DNA of 64,000 nt from the NCBI RefSeq assembly GCF_014851395.1, contig NW_024041150.1, positions 10,626,137 to 10,690,136 on the forward strand. Reading direction: 5' to 3'. Made by a program: the position numbers and the translations under genes. The stretch comes from Micropterus salmoides (taxonomy: Eukaryota; Chordata; Actinopteri; Centrarchiformes; Centrarchidae). Under the pieces are notes generated by a model. That model searched no databases and was not told the DNA's origin. It saw only the letters and a list, made by a program, of their open reading frames with translations. This document shows, piece by piece, positions 47,501 through 59,865 of this stretch; the stretch's first letter is position 1; every line of letters begins with the position of its first letter.

Positions 47501-49186
47501 TTTATTAAAAGTGACAAATCTGACATTGAAACTGACATCATCAAATAGTACAATGTAACCATTCTGTATTTGGTGGCAGATAGGTGCAAACACACAAAGA
47601 GCCCAGCCAACTGCGATAAGAGAAATGCACTGCCATCTCAAAAACTATGCTGATACAAATATCCAAGCAAATGCAAGAAATGAAACCTGCTACAATATCA
47701 GAAAGCTGCAGAACAGCTAAGCACATATATTTGTGAATGCACATTCAGAAACAAGCAACATAAAAGTGCTTCAGTCACAGAAGTGCTCCATAACAGTACA
47801 GAGCAGCACTAAATCTGGCCCAAATTCCACCATAATACTCATCATTTGTGGCAATTAGAGCACTGAAAAATGACATTTGTTAAATTTTAACAGCTAAGTT
47901 TCATTCCAGAGACAGTCTACCTGTTAATCTGGATCAGAAGTTGAGGTCAACACTTCTCATTGGAGCTTCTTCTTAGCAAGTAATACCAGAGATGAGTGCT
48001 GTCAGTGACGTCCGTGGACTGACCTGTGTAAATGGGCCATTGTTTCTGAAAAGTGACACATCTAATTGTGTGAACACCACAAACTATTTTTCATTCACCT
48101 CCAGTGTATCAGGTGGAGGCAGAAATCTCACAGACAGATATCTCCAAACCTGGACAAATAAAACCAAACTCGGAATTGAGAGAAACCACTAAATGAAAAC
48201 ATGTGCAGTCTTGTGGTTTGGGTAAACTGACCCTTTAAAGGTACAATGTGTATGACTACTCTCAACCGTTCAGGAGATGGGGCCCTCAAAGTTGACCCAT
48301 ATTGGACTCGCACACCACCTAAAGACACCGATGAAGACAATGTCCTGACCTCTTTGAAATCAAAGTTCAAATGACTCAGGGTGAACACACATCATGTTAC
48401 ACCTGTACCTACTACTTATGTAATATGCAAATATGTGTTTTTTCTCTCAATCCAGTCTACTGTTGGAGGACAGAGTTCGATTTTCAATGAACCAAACGTG
48501 CTTTGGTGAAGGCTGCTGACAGACAGAAGCATAGGACTGTACAGCAGGTCAACACTGACAGAAGCTGTGATACAGTACACGTACACTGAACGCAAAAAGC
48601 TCTGCTCACACACTGAAGGGCATATATAGCACACATGTGCTTACCATGAAATCTGGTCTTCTCCCAGCCCAGTTACAAAAATGATGAGAATTACCGTCAG
48701 CAGTTTGAGTGTGTCTGTTGTCTACCTTGTTGTCCCTGTTCACGATGTCATGTGGGACTGATCCGGAGATCTGACTGGAGATGGTGGCTGCTATCAGCTG
48801 TTTACACCACTCTACGTGAGAACCTGTTGGACTGAATGGACAGAAATGAGAAAAATGAAAACTACAACAAGTTACTTTGTTCCAGTTCTATCAACTCTGC
48901 TGCTCAATGGCTGTTAAGCTGCCTACATAGAAGCTTCACATTAAAAGCCTTTCAGTGGCTGATTGGACATGTAATCCCTTCCTTTCCTTTTCTGGTGTGC
49001 TTTTGTTGTGAAACTTCTGCAGGAAGTGTTGTTTTTCTTTGGTTGCATCTAAGCTGTGATCAAAAAATAGTGGCAAACTCAAAGTGATTAGAAAAAGTAG
49101 TATTTGTGGGAGCAACAGAGTGGTGAGTATGACAGTATGACCCTGCTGTTGTACTCATGGAATCAGTGCTGGAGAAATATATATAT

Positions 49187-49253
<67 letters not shown>

Positions 49254-50934
49254 TATATATACATATATACATATATACATATATATACACACACACACAC
49301 ACACACATACATATACACATATACATATATCAATTATTATTATCAATAAGCTATGTTGTTACAACTGTTTTACATTACTGAACAGTGCAACTCTGCACAA
49401 CCCAACTCATTCAATGTATATAGGCTTTTTTGTAAATAATACTTGTCGTTACTTAACGTTATGTGTAACGTTAAATGAGCAAAATATTAATTTCAATTTT
49501 AAAACTGAATTGTGAATCATGAAAGAAATGTTTTTTTAACTTTAGGGTTTGTTGTAATTGCGTCTTTTTTTTTATTATTAAGTCTTTATTTATTTCCAGA
49601 ATCATGAACCAAATTAGACAATGGCAGCCATTTTACAATGCTGTAAGAAAAAAGAATATACTTTCAAACTACTTACGTAGCGTAACTATTATAATATAGT
49701 AATATACTGTTACTACAAAGGATGAAGTATTTTGGTATGCAAACATGCATTTCCAATTTAACCATCTATCTTGTATCATAAATACATGTTTGCCATTTAT
49801 AACAAACCAAACATATAACGTTACACAGCGAGTTCTGATGGTTATAATGCGGACAGAGCTCCTGCCGCCACAGGCTTCGCTGTAAGTTACCGATATGGCG
49901 GCCGTGTTTGTCTGCGTGTAGGTTAGAGCAGAGAGGAGCATCTCTGCTCAGTCTATACATCATACAGCTTAACTATGGAAACACAATACCGCACTGACGT
50001 CTGCAACTGGCAGCTACTTTACACTAAGCTAGGCCTGTTTTACTGAGCTAATGTTAACTTAACGTTAGTTTAGTTAACTGTTTTCTAGCCGGCTGGTAAC
50101 GTTATTCTATAATGTTAATCTTCTCCTTATTCACACAGTACAGTGGTTTAGATCAGACTGTAACGTTATTCTATAATGTTAATCTTCTCCTTATTCTTAC
50201 AGTACAGTGGTTTAGATCAGACTGTAACGTTATTCTATAATGTTAATCTTCTCCTTATTCTTACAGTACAGTGGTTTAGATCAGACTGTAACGTTATTCT
50301 ATAATGTTAATCTTCTCCTTATTCTTACAGTACAGTGGTTTAGATCAGACTGTAACGTTATTCTATAATGTTAATCTTCTCCTTATTCTTACAGTACAGT
50401 GGTTTAGATCAGACTGTAACGTTATTCTATAATGTTAATCTTCTCCTTATTCACACAGTACAGTGGTTTAGATCAGACTGTAACGTTAGCTCATTCACTG
50501 TTAGCTTACTTACCGTTAGCCTCCTGTCTCGTAGCTGAATTCTACTGTAACGTTAACGTCACTCCAAACCACAGTAACGTGATGAAATCTGGCAGTAACG
50601 TTATGTTGTAGCATTTGCTCATTGGCAAAGAGTCTAGAATCCGTTTTATGTGTTGGATCTAAAGTTACGCCAAATTAAACAGATGATCCTCTTGACTCAG
50701 GAAATGTTTTTTTGTAAGATTTCACGGGAAATAATATAGGCTATAGAAAACTAAGACGACCGTATTTTGACGACCTTTCACATTGACTTTTGACATATTC
50801 TTGTAATGTGGAGCCTTGGTAACTCACCTTTCCGGGGTTTCACCGGCGCCTGGTCCGCAGGTCGGCGAGCCCCAGGGCCTTCTGCTCGCCCCTGGCCCGT
50901 CCCCTTCCCCGGCAGCTCCGGCCTGTTTCTCCAT
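34597..50934 (-). CDS. mtmr1: Myotubularin-related protein 1 (seventeen coding exons)
   Basis: Coding exons, 5' to 3': 50934-50828, 48831-48726, 44784-44697, 44466-44372, 44262-44155, 43367-43269, 42110-42027, 41243-41094, 38797-38609, 38493-38308, 38221-38063, 37977-37930, 36850-36758, 36547-36434, 36355-36312, 36225-36093, 34758-34597. The sum is 1965 nt, 654 aa; human MTMR1 is 665 aa. The order is a Gly/Pro-rich N-terminus, a PH-GRAM domain (about residues 90-200), then the phosphatase domain with HCSDGWDRT (Cys428, Arg434). It ends in a coiled coil and a C-terminal TVV that fits a class I PDZ ligand. The enzyme dephosphorylates PI(3)P and PI(3,5)P2. All junctions are GT-AG and in frame. 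MTM1 is excluded by the N-terminus, the C-terminus and the MTM1 copy next door. Confidence 0.95.
35558..35812. repeat. Dispersed repeat related to 25974-26200
   Basis: Shares GTGTGGGCGTAGCG, AACACTTGCTGAAGAGACAG and GTTGTCCGCACCTCGCG with 25974-26200. It ends GGACAGCCCTA, a hAT-like terminus, but the matching left end was not found. It lies in the last MTMR1 intron (34759-36092). Confidence 0.6.
38063..38221 (-). CDS. mtmr1: MTMR1 catalytic exon (CX5R loop)
   Basis: Reads LLLAGAAKIADKLESGKTSV, then [20 protein letters not shown]. The catalytic codons Cys-Ser-Asp-Gly-Trp-Asp-Arg occupy 38132-38152. Cys, both Asp and Arg are intact, so this copy is predicted active, unlike the dead-phosphatase branch of the family. 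Exon length 159 nt, phase 0. Confidence 0.97.
39788..40398. mobile_element. Insertion in the Tc1 fragment, 8-bp duplication
   Basis: AATCTGGC is present at 39780-39787 and 40399-40406. Deleting the 611 bp between them plus one copy restores a continuous Tc1-like sequence, so this is a genuine insertion. Its own ends (TGGGCGATCG and AATAAGCCT) are poor inverted repeats. It contains a further candidate at 39949-40274. Confidence 0.7.
39949..40274. mobile_element. hAT-like element inside the 39788-40398 insertion
   Basis: The ends CAGCGTTTCCCACAG and GTATGGGAAACACTG are inverted in the pattern CAGNGTTTCCC. The flanking 8-mers do not match clearly, so the boundary is less certain. Confidence 0.55.
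42183..42649 (+). mobile_element. hAT-like MITE with perfect 8-bp target duplication
   Basis: The ends TAGGGCTGGGCGATA and TATTGCCCAGCCCTA are inverted. ACGTGCAG flanks it at 42175-42182 and 42650-42657. 467 bp, non-coding, in the MTMR1 intron 42111-43268. It is the same family as 10604-11036, in opposite orientation. Confidence 0.9.
43495..43990. repeat. Fish interspersed repeat with ACTTTTACTTAAGTAAATGA end
   Basis: CTCCACTACGTTTTAG, CATTTGTCTGACAGCT and a right end ACTTTTACTTAAGTAAATGA then TCTGAATACTTCTTC form a widely dispersed teleost repeat. A (TA)n tract at 43857-43874 lies inside. In the MTMR1 intron 43368-44154. Confidence 0.6.
44372..44466 (-). CDS. mtmr1: MTMR1 exon in the PH-GRAM domain
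   Basis: Begins in phase 1 and reads VKDVMYICPFSGLVNGTLTI, then TDYKLYFTSVER. This is the first part of the GRAM fold that binds phosphoinositides. The adjacent exon 44262-44155 (ESPFILDVNLGVISRLETIS and on) continues it. Confidence 0.95.
44476..44537. repeat. (GC)n(AC)n tract next to an MTMR1 acceptor
   Basis: On the minus strand a (GT)n then (GC)n run ends ten bases before the exon at 44466. It leaves only CTGATGTGCAG before the splice site. Confidence 0.95.
46265..46375. repeat. Fragment of a common fish interspersed repeat
   Basis: TTTTATTATAGAGCCAAATC followed by ACAACAACAGTTATCTTATT is a diverged copy of the 9058-9112 repeat type. AGAGCAGGTCTAGACC within it recurs inverted near 56437-56452. 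Confidence 0.55.
47364..47387 (-). CDS. mtmr1: Candidate 24-nt alternative microexon of MTMR1
   Basis: On the minus strand AACCTCCAG precedes and GTAAGAG follows a 24-nt segment encoding VSKRLNLR. Both flanking constitutive exons meet at a phase 0 junction (48726 and 44784), so inclusion adds eight residues without a frame change. Mammalian MTMR1 is known to have small alternative exons at this place, between exons 2 and 3, used in muscle (Buj-Bello and colleagues, 2002). Homology to those is inferred from position only. Confidence 0.6.
49176..49330. repeat. Compound (AT)n / (AC)n / (ATAC)n microsatellite
   Basis: About 155 bp of alternating AT, AC and ATAC runs. Open frames here (Tyr-Ile and His-Thr repeats) are artefacts. 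Confidence 0.97.
50097..50480. repeat. Tandem repeat, six copies of 64 bp, near MTMR1 exon 1
   Basis: Copies start at 50097, 50161, 50225, 50289, 50353 and 50417. Each contains TAACGTTATTCTATAATG and CAGTACAGTGGTTTAGATC. Copies 1 and 6 read CCTTATTCACACAG where copies 2-5 read CCTTATTCTTACAG. The array is in MTMR1 intron 1, about 350 bp from exon 1. Confidence 0.97.
50828..50934 (-). CDS. mtmr1: MTMR1 exon 1: start codon and Gly/Pro-rich N-terminus
   Basis: Starting at the ATG at 50934 it reads MEKQAGAAGEGDGPGASRRP, continues to GETPE and then donates with GTGAGT. The split codon joins SPTGSHVEWCKQL in the next exon. Composition and junction match human MTMR1. The surrounding 50820-51180 is GC- and CpG-rich, consistent with a promoter and 5' UTR on the right-hand side. 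The overlapping plus-strand open frames are shadows. Confidence 0.85.
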
Positions 50935-51180
50935 CCGCCAGAGAAGTGTTTACGGTCTGGCTCGCTGGGGGCTGGGGTGGAGGGTTTCCTCTGATATAGG
51001 GAGTCGGAAGATGAAATGGACCCGTCAGCGGGTTCTGGTAGGGCGAGTTTTCAGGCTGTCCTGTAGTTTCCTCTCATCAGGTTGTGCTTCCTCGTCAGCC
51101 TCGCTCGGTCGCCCCGCCTCTTCACAACCACAACACGCCGGAGCTGCACCAGTATCCGATGCTCAGGCCTGGAAGTGATG

Positions 51181-54180
51181 TGACATGTTCACCATGAAAC
51201 TGCTGTCTGTACTGTGACAGGCTCAGGCTACATTTACATCAGCTGTGATTCGTTTTGAGCGATTTGTCCTTTTGGCTCACTTCGTAAGGAGATGCAATTA
51301 ACATGGTACTTCGTTGTGTTGAGATAAAGTGGCCTAAATCTATCTTTGACATATTATTGTAAAATATGACTGCAGAGAAAGAGGAAGATTGGGAAATAAA
51401 CAAGCAACCCAAATACATACAACAGATTTTTTCATTGTATTATTTTTAAATGCAATGCATCACAGCATTAATAGCTACTGCTTATTTCCAATGAAGGTCC
51501 CTAGAAGAGCTTTTTAAATTAAAAATGTAAAAGAAACAAACACATTAAAACATTCCAGCATATATACCAACCCCACATCCCCCCACCTACCACTGTAACC
51601 ACCCCACCCCTACATATGGCTACAGAAATCATTATCTTTTTCTGTTTAATTTTAAATTCTTGATGATTTTGTTCTATTTTTAGCTCAATAGGCAGCTGAT
51701 TCCAGGTGTTGGTGCCCTTGATTCAAAAGGAAGTCTGGCCAAAGGATGTTTTACTGTATGATATTTTAAAGTTCCCTGCAGTTGAATTTCTTTCTCAGTC
51801 TTGTAATGTCTGGTCATGTCACAGAGCCTGAGAACTATGTCCATGCAAACACTACCTGATAAGGTCTGCGTTTGCAAATGCAATATAGTACAGTCAAAAC
51901 GGAGCATGTTCAGGTCTCTCAGGAGGACGTGACAATGATGTTATCCAATAGGCCTTTTGTTCAATATTTTTAGGGCACGATTGTATAATCCCTCCAATGG
52001 TTTCCTCCAAATATGGTTGTTTGTTACACGAGGAGTAGGCTGAACATACAACTTCCTCTTAGCACAGCAGTTTCAGTACATCAGACTTCTTTTTATGCCT
52101 GATACCAAAAACTTTCTGGCATTCAGTTATAACCTTTATTATGAAAATATTTAGAATCAAACAGACATCTGCTAAAAAAATGTTTTAAAAGAGTAACACC
52201 ACCTGAAGTAACTCTGGACAGAGGCCATTACCTACAGGATGCAGGACACTCAGAACTTTAACTAGGTTAAAACACACTCACCTTTTCTCCAAAAAAAGAC
52301 AGCAATAAACAGAATTTTTGAGATGGAGGTAATAACCAATTAGTACAATAATCTGATTATTGGAGGCACTATGTACATTGTTGGATTCTAAGGCACAAAC
52401 TTAAATAAGAGATGAACATGCCAGTCGACTTAGCAAATACAGGAATGATGTATTTGGGTTATAGCCTTATTATTATGTTATATAGAAAATGCTCTGGATA
52501 TTTAAATGATAGGCTAAATGATAACATGGATGATAGTCACATCAACAACTTGGTCATACCATTGACAGTATTCACTTTAATACAGCTGACGTGCTACTTT
52601 ATTCGCTTTACTTTTAGATTTAATATCTAATTCATTCTTATTTTGGTTTTCTTTTTGGTACGTCCTTTGTATTGTTTGTTTTTCTAAATATATTTCTGTA
52701 TGTTATCAATTTTCTTTTGATTTCATTTGAAAGAGGCCTGGCCTCTGAGCAGCCCAGTCCAGTTCTTCCCCATAGACTGTAGAAAAGAAGGTTCCTCCAC
52801 ACAAGAAATTTGTGGTGCTGGTGAACTGTGCTGCCTTACACAGAGAGGCCTTTCTATTATTTAGCCTACCCTTGTTTATAGGAATGGGGTGGACTACTAA
52901 ATCAACACTTCTCTAAAACAGTTTCAGCAAAAACTCAACATTATAATCTTCATGAATTGCTTTAGTTTTAGCAAGGTGTACCTAATAAACTGGCAACTGA
53001 GTGTAAGAATAAATGGTATGAGCAGATAGTGTTTGAATGGCCATTGAGATGTTAGGGAACATTTACTATTATTTTGAATCTTATAAATAAGTTCTATTTT
53101 ACATGACTTTGTTTTATTAAAACACTTCATTTTATAATTTTTGTTTTGCATTGCTATTACGTACTTACTTTGAATGGTGAATCTAGCAGAAAAGTAAACA
53201 GTGACTGGGAGGAACCTGTCAATAAACTGTTAAAATGGTGTTTGTATGAAATAAACCAGTTCAGTGGCTGAGGGGTGACTGACTTTATCACTGTCAATGA
53301 GAAATGAAATAAAGACACACAGTATTAGTGTCTTTCCCCAGACTTACACAGATCAGGAACTGTCGTCAGAGCAACAAGCCCTTAAGCCCAAACCTGCAGA
53401 AGCGCAGGTTTATTGGCAGCTGAATCATTACAAAGATGTTTTATGGTGAATCCAATACATGAACTCACTTCCAAATACAAACTGTTTTCTTTTTATATTT
53501 ATAATGAAAGAGTGCTAATACAGGGCGGCGCGGTGGTCCGCAAGGGACTTTTACCTTGCATGTCCACGGAGATCTTCACCAATCATAGTCTCTACCTAAT
53601 CTGACCACATTCAAATGACACCCTAACACAGGAACACATATGAAATTATGTGTTGTTATATGTTGCCCTGTTGCATGCTGGAAGGATTCCTAACACACCT
53701 GCCTCGTGTAACTGCATGAACATGATCAGCACTGCAAATCATACAAGCTGATCATGGTTTCTGATGCATTTTTGCCTTTATTTCATAATAAGAACAGTTA
53801 TTCATCCACTATTAAATTCATCCTCAGCCTCCATTCAAAGGACCAAATTAGCTGTGTAAGAATAAACAGGATAATTTTAACCTGATAGCACCTTAGCCTG
53901 AACAGGTTGAGATGGGTTTGAAGAAGATGGCCCAGGACCATTCTAGATCAGGACTATCCATGAATCCCTGCAGGAGTTTCATTCTAAACAAGCTAAGTTG
54001 TTTTATTTTGATTTCTCACAAAATGCATCTTGTACACACTTTTCAGCATTTTTAATCATCGCATGTGTTGATGCAGTTAGAAAGGACCATTTTAAATAGC
54101 ATGATGAACACACATTCTCACATAATTAAAGGAACACATGCAAGGAGCCAGAGTCAGAAATCTTTAAATTAATTTAATCA
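51181..54180. other. Upstream flank of MTMR1, no gene seen
   Basis: Mostly AT-rich sequence without coding signal. Small repeat pieces: a mariner-type terminus (GGTGTACCTAATAAACTGGC) at 52974-53005, and a GGGCGGCGCGGTGGTCCG head of a fish repeat at 53523-53545. Confidence 0.4.
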
Positions 54181-57100
54181 GTAATATTTACATAACAGGA
54201 GCCATCCAACAAACGGTGGAGAGGATATATCATGATTAAAAGAAATATATTTGAAGTGTATATTATTTTTACTTTCCCTTGTTAATGTCAAAAAGATCCT
54301 GAAACACATTTCATGTGTATTCATTAAAAGCAGGCTATATTAGGACATAAAACCCCTCAAACCATATTCCCCTACATCAAAGACTCAAACTGAAATGAAC
54401 AATGACAGAGTACTTCTCAGATGCATCATCACAGAGCCAACATCTAAAAACTGAAGATCCATCAGAGAACTTAGAGGAAGATGTCAAGGTTTGTGACAAG
54501 TGAACAGTATCTAGAAGCTTCTGTCTTTTCATCCTGGGTAAACAAATACAAACCAAAGAAAATGCCCTCAAAAATACAATTTTTACCAATGGAGCAGAAA
54601 TCCACAATTTATACCAACAATTTCTGAACCAATATTACTTTCCTTTTTATAAAACGGTAAGATTTTACACTACATAAAATATTTGTATTTTACAACAATA
54701 GAACTTTAGGCAGTAAAATAGGTTTTGACTGAGGTAATTACATCATGGTGCTTGTACAAAGTAAAAAAAATAGATTTTCATCTGTTTTTCCCTAAAAACA
54801 TAACCACCTGACCGACGTGCACTTTACTGATGCGGTCACCTCTCTGCTTGTTTGATCCACAAACCTCCTCAATGAGATCAAACCTTTCATCAAGGATGTC
54901 AAATACCTGTCAAGAGTATCAATTTGGTAGAACCTGTGTTAATTCTCTTCTCCGTGAACATAGGAATCAGGCTGCACTCTAATCTGCCCACTCTGACCCA
55001 TCCAGACATGGAACAGAGTCATGTTTGAGACTGACATCTTTGCAGGTAGACCAAGTCCTATTCTTTCTTGTAAGTTCATTAAACGATTTAGCAGCATCTG
55101 CTCTCCAATCCTTGGAATTATATTAAAGGTCGGGTTACACTCAAAACTAGTTAATCGAGAAGAGTTTATAGTTGTTCTGAAAGTCGACATTGGAAGGTGG
55201 AGCGAAAAACCTGACTGTCAGAGATGTGAAATTGTTTAAATATGGGGACAGCACTGACTTTTCTCCTGGAAAACATTCATGTTTATTCACATGAGTGAAG
55301 ATGTGACACACATTATTGTGTAAAGAATGAAAAAAAGAGAACTAAAGTGAAGTTCAGACCCTTGCTCCTTTTTTACCTTTTTTGTCAATATGTGAATGTC
55401 AGATTGTTGGTTTCTTCTAAAAATACATGTCACGTTAAGCAAGAAGAAAGCAAGTTGGAGTTTGACAAAAGTCTGGCAACTCTTAGATGGACTGGTGACT
55501 GGCTTGCTAGCTGACAAGATGCTTATAAACAAAACAGTTTTGGACTAAGCTAGACTGCATACGCCATCTCTGTACTAAACGTACTGACAACTCAAATCCA
55601 TCTTATCTGGCTGTGGGGTTTCCCCAAAAACAAGGGCCCGTAAAGTTTTTCTTGCTACTGTGTGGTCTATTACTGATTCACACAGTGTAGGGTTAGGGAG
55701 CAGCATGGAATCTTTCCAAATCCGAGGATACAAGGCATTCTCAAACATGACCCAGGACACTTAGAGTATGTCTGAAGAGGTGAAAGTGGTTCTCACAAGA
55801 ATCAAGGCACAAATCTGGACATGACCTGATACACTTCGCAAAATGACTTATTGCACCTCTTCACAACGCTCACACTGTACATACACTGGATGATCTGAAT
55901 GCATTGTTACTCCACCTTCTGGAAAGCCAATACATTGAACACACTGGGGGAAAACTGGAGTTGGAGCTGCTGTTTCTGAGCCTTTTTGACTCAAATGTCT
56001 TTCACCACAGAAAGCTTAGTGGGAGAAGCTATTTTGGGTTTCAAGGGTTCCAAGAAGTAGTGTCCCAATCTGTGTCCTGTGAACATTAGACATAAAAAGA
56101 CTACAAGTCCCAGGAGTGTTTCGATAGTCAGGAGAAGGGTCGGCTGATGTGCCTTGACCAGACTGTAAAAAAAATGTTCCTGTATCTATGAATTCACCAA
56201 AGTAAAGGAACTCTTCTGTCAGTATGGTCTCCATTAAGAAAGACTGCTGGGCTACTGGAACACAATATTCAATTATGAAGGTTAGGTCATTACAACTGTG
56301 TATTTACAGTGGAACCAGCAGGTCCTCACACTTCCCCACTCTATTAGGAAGCACATCCTTAAAATGGTCTGCCTAGTTACATATTTTCTTAACTTCTGGG
56401 GTCTTGTAACATAATACTTATTTGAGTTTCACAGAGGTCTAGACCTGCTCTATATGAAATGCGCAATAAATTGGGCCTCAAAGCTAAACTACCACCAGTT
56501 CCTTTTAATAGTTATCCATTGGTTTAGTTTTGTTTTCAGTGATGTACCCCCTTGCCAAAATAACACACAAGTCAGCATAGGCATATTACTAAATTTCTCT
56601 TGATTGATTATGATGTGCTGGCAACACAAAGAGCCCCACACTTCAATCCCAAACTTACAGTACTCCAGTAAATCAAGCTAAGCTGCCCAGGTTGGAATAA
56701 GAGACTGAGGACTACCAGACATTACTCCTTAAACTGAGCAATTATGATGGCAGAGAACTTCAACTCAAGAGCGATTGTAACAGTCCTGTCTCTATCCCGA
56801 CAGAGTGAATGATACAGTGCATACATTTAAAATGGATGTTTTTAGCAGCATTCATTATTTTTCTGTCCAAGTTTGTATCAGCTGTTTTCAAACTAACCAA
56901 AATGGGAGTCTTTTGAGTTAGCAGCAAAATCCTAATATCACGCTATTATATAAGTCCTTTAATTCCATTGTCATGATAGAGAAATCGGATTCCGTTTCCA
57001 ACAGTCCTCTTTTATCTGCGCACACACTGTTGTCCATGTGATGTCCTGAGTTTGACTCTGCACACCGTTCTGTGGACACCAGCCCCACAACGGCACCAAA

Positions 57101-59865
57101 ACCCAGAGACAACTATAAAAGCATGTGCTTCTTGGACAGGTGTTCTTATCAGGGAATTTTATGGAAGCCCATTAGAACAAGCAAAATGATAAAAATAATC
57201 AGTCCAAATGAATAATGACATAAGTCAAGTCTAAATTGTGAATGTAAAAAACGACTAACATATAAAAGGAAATCTCAACTTTGACTGACGCCATCATTGT
57301 GTCCATCCTCACCTCCTCCATCACCATCTGGTACACTGCTGCCAGTGCCAGGGACAAGGGCAGGCTGAAGCATATCTGCTCTGCTGAGAAGGTGACTGGC
57401 TGCAATCTGCCACCCCTCCAGAACCCTGAGGCGAGCAGGAAAGATTGTGGCTGACCCCTTTCTCCCTGGCCACTGGCACAAACTGTATAGCTCTAAAAAC
57501 TAGCAGACATATTGTACATACATTTAATACTACTTTCATATTTTTTTAATTGTACACTTCACTTTTTATTATCTCGTTGTGTTTATTGTTATGAACCAAA
57601 ATACCAAGGATAATTCCTTGTACATCAACAAACCTGATTTTCTGATTGTGATCATTTGAAGCCATGATGCCATTTTGACATATCATGAATATTTCTATTT
57701 TTGTCATTCCTAGCATTTCATTTTCATTCTTTTTCTGGCAGAAATGATCTTCCATAGAATTTCCTATGTGAAAAATACATTTTATTTGTCAACAGTTAGT
57801 TTTCATATAAAATTTCCCTTAATTTTACAGCTTTATCTTGTTTTTTTGTTAAAGCTTTCCCCACCATTCCTATTAGTTACATGTTTTGCACCAGCTTCAG
57901 TACCGACGTCTCTGGACACTGGCAAATGTAAATAGAAAATTAAAAAACACTTAATTCTTGCCTAGAATTTTCCTTTCTGATATAAAACTGGCCTATATGT
58001 TATCAAATTGAAATGTGGGAAAAAAACATTTGAACATAAAGCCAACACCTGTCCAAAAGGTACATGTGCTTTGAGATCAGGGAGGGAGACAGTATCTAAA
58101 AGCAGATATACAAAAAATTTATTTATGGGGAAGTGAGCGCTAACTGGTTTATTTCTGCTCACTGTATGCTGGTTACAAACATCTTGGCATGGTAAGGCCA
58201 TCATGGAAATGGGCTGGATTCTCCATCTAGGGTCTGTGTTTAGTGAGAACATAAAAGTACAAGAGGTGATCCAGGATCAGAGGCCAATACCACTTCATTT
58301 CCCTACACTATCTTGAGCACCTGAAATATATTTCAAACCTCATCAAAGCTGCATTCATAAAAGTTCATTTCTAATCAATTCTAATAACCAAACTCTTGCT
58401 TGTGGGCTAGAACTGTATTTGCTCTGTGAAGTGCTGGAAAATACTGCTTAGGTGAGCTTAGCTATTAACAATGGCAAAACATACATGACAGAGACAGCTC
58501 TAGCTTTTATCCTCATGTCGTAAGCAACAAATTCCACATCAATCCGTCCAAATCTGTCACACTTGATATGCACTTAGCGGGAGATGTACACTGACATCCA
58601 CTGTAGACAATCCCAGCCTCCAACTCCGCTGCATGAACTCTGCAGCAGTTCTAATCAGTTCCTCAACAGACAGGGCAACACTCAGCAGCAGTGCAGCACG
58701 TAGTAAGAAGCATGAAAAGTGAGAATTGTACCACATCTTGATTACACACAGGACACTAATGGTTGTGTAGCAGGAGAGAGGCAGAGACAGACCCTGTCTC
58801 ACCTAGCAGTGTTCTGACATCTAACTGTGAAATGTGTTGTGTTTCAAAGGAAAAGTATTGTTACTATTCCGCCAGTGTCTTGACTTATCCGAGTTAATGA
58901 GAACACCAAGATCAGTGGGTAGGTTCATGTTGTGGTTAGTGTAGCTTAGCAAAAAGTCTGGAAGCAGGGGAAACTGCTAGCTTAGCACAGACAAAAGTGA
59001 AAAAAACAAAACAATCTAACAACAGCTCCTATACCTTCAGCTGACTTGATGTGTGAAAATGCAAGAGTCATTTTCATAGTGTGACAAGTGCAGTTCAGTA
59101 ATAATAATGGATAATAAATCATCATCAATCTTAACATTTATTTGTGATGACTTTTAAGCTAGCACAGGCTAAGCTATGCTCTGGAAATGTCTTTATAGCG
59201 GAAGCATGGAGATGAATCTGCTGTCAGTTCCTTTAATGGTCAACACAGTACACTTGGCAAAATAATTCTAACTCCAGGTTCACATACTTTGCTTATCAGC
59301 AGCTTTCAACTACAAAATGCGAGTAAGTGGACCTTGATTTAAGATTATTTTGTCAAGCCACTATTCCCAATATAAATCTAATCCTTCTGGCTCAAGCAGT
59401 ATGGTATCTTGTTCTATCACTGAATCTATAGGTAATGTATGTGGTTCTATTGTGATCTGATTAATACATAACCATCAACAGCGCGTTTTCCTGTTACGTT
59501 TTTGTCAAGTCAGAGCATAACGTACACCTACATGTGTGCCTACACACACCCACTGCGTGTCCTGTGTGTTCAAGCCCTTGGACTGAAAGCCACTGAATGT
59601 CTTTAAGGCTTTACTGTATGATGCGTGTGTGTAGAAAAGTCTTGTAACAAGGCTGTACTGTGACATATTGCATAAATCACCATCATTATCACTATGGTGT
59701 TAGAATTAACCATCAAATGTAAATCTTAATAGGATTCTTTGTTATCCACAGTTAGGACTGGACAATACTCATTAATTCCCTGCGTGTGTGAGACTGAAAT
59801 CGGTGAAGAAGACATAAGTGCAAGTCAACAAATATATCTGAGGGGGGAGGGGGGGTCACCAGCCC
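54181..59865 (-). other. Probable MTM1 3' UTR and downstream sequence
   Basis: No supported gene. Minus-strand AATAAA hexamers occur near 58120 and 55280, but I cannot choose an MTM1 poly(A) site. A LINE fragment is at 57283-57475, and a splice-bounded open stretch at 54780-54914 is reported as a finding. Confidence 0.35.
57283..57475 (+). mobile_element. L2-type LINE fragment, plus strand
   Basis: Reads AIIVSILTSSITIWYTAA, then SARDKGRLKHI and SAEKVTGCNLPPL. This is the same reverse transcriptase C-terminal region as the 3821-4312 part of the LINE near the left edge, in the opposite orientation. Stops and frameshifts follow. Only about 190 bp survives. Confidence 0.8.

Noticed and set aside
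49060..49381. Tyr/Ile/His-rich open frames on both strands
   Set aside because: They are translations of the compound AT/AC microsatellite.
50816..51178. 120-aa plus-strand frame over MTMR1 exon 1
   Set aside because: It is an antisense shadow in a GC-rich first-exon region; the minus strand matches the MTMR1 N-terminus and splices in frame.
54377..54607. 76-aa minus-strand frame downstream of MTM1
   Set aside because: No homology recognised, no splice sites linking it to MTM1, and composition like its surroundings.
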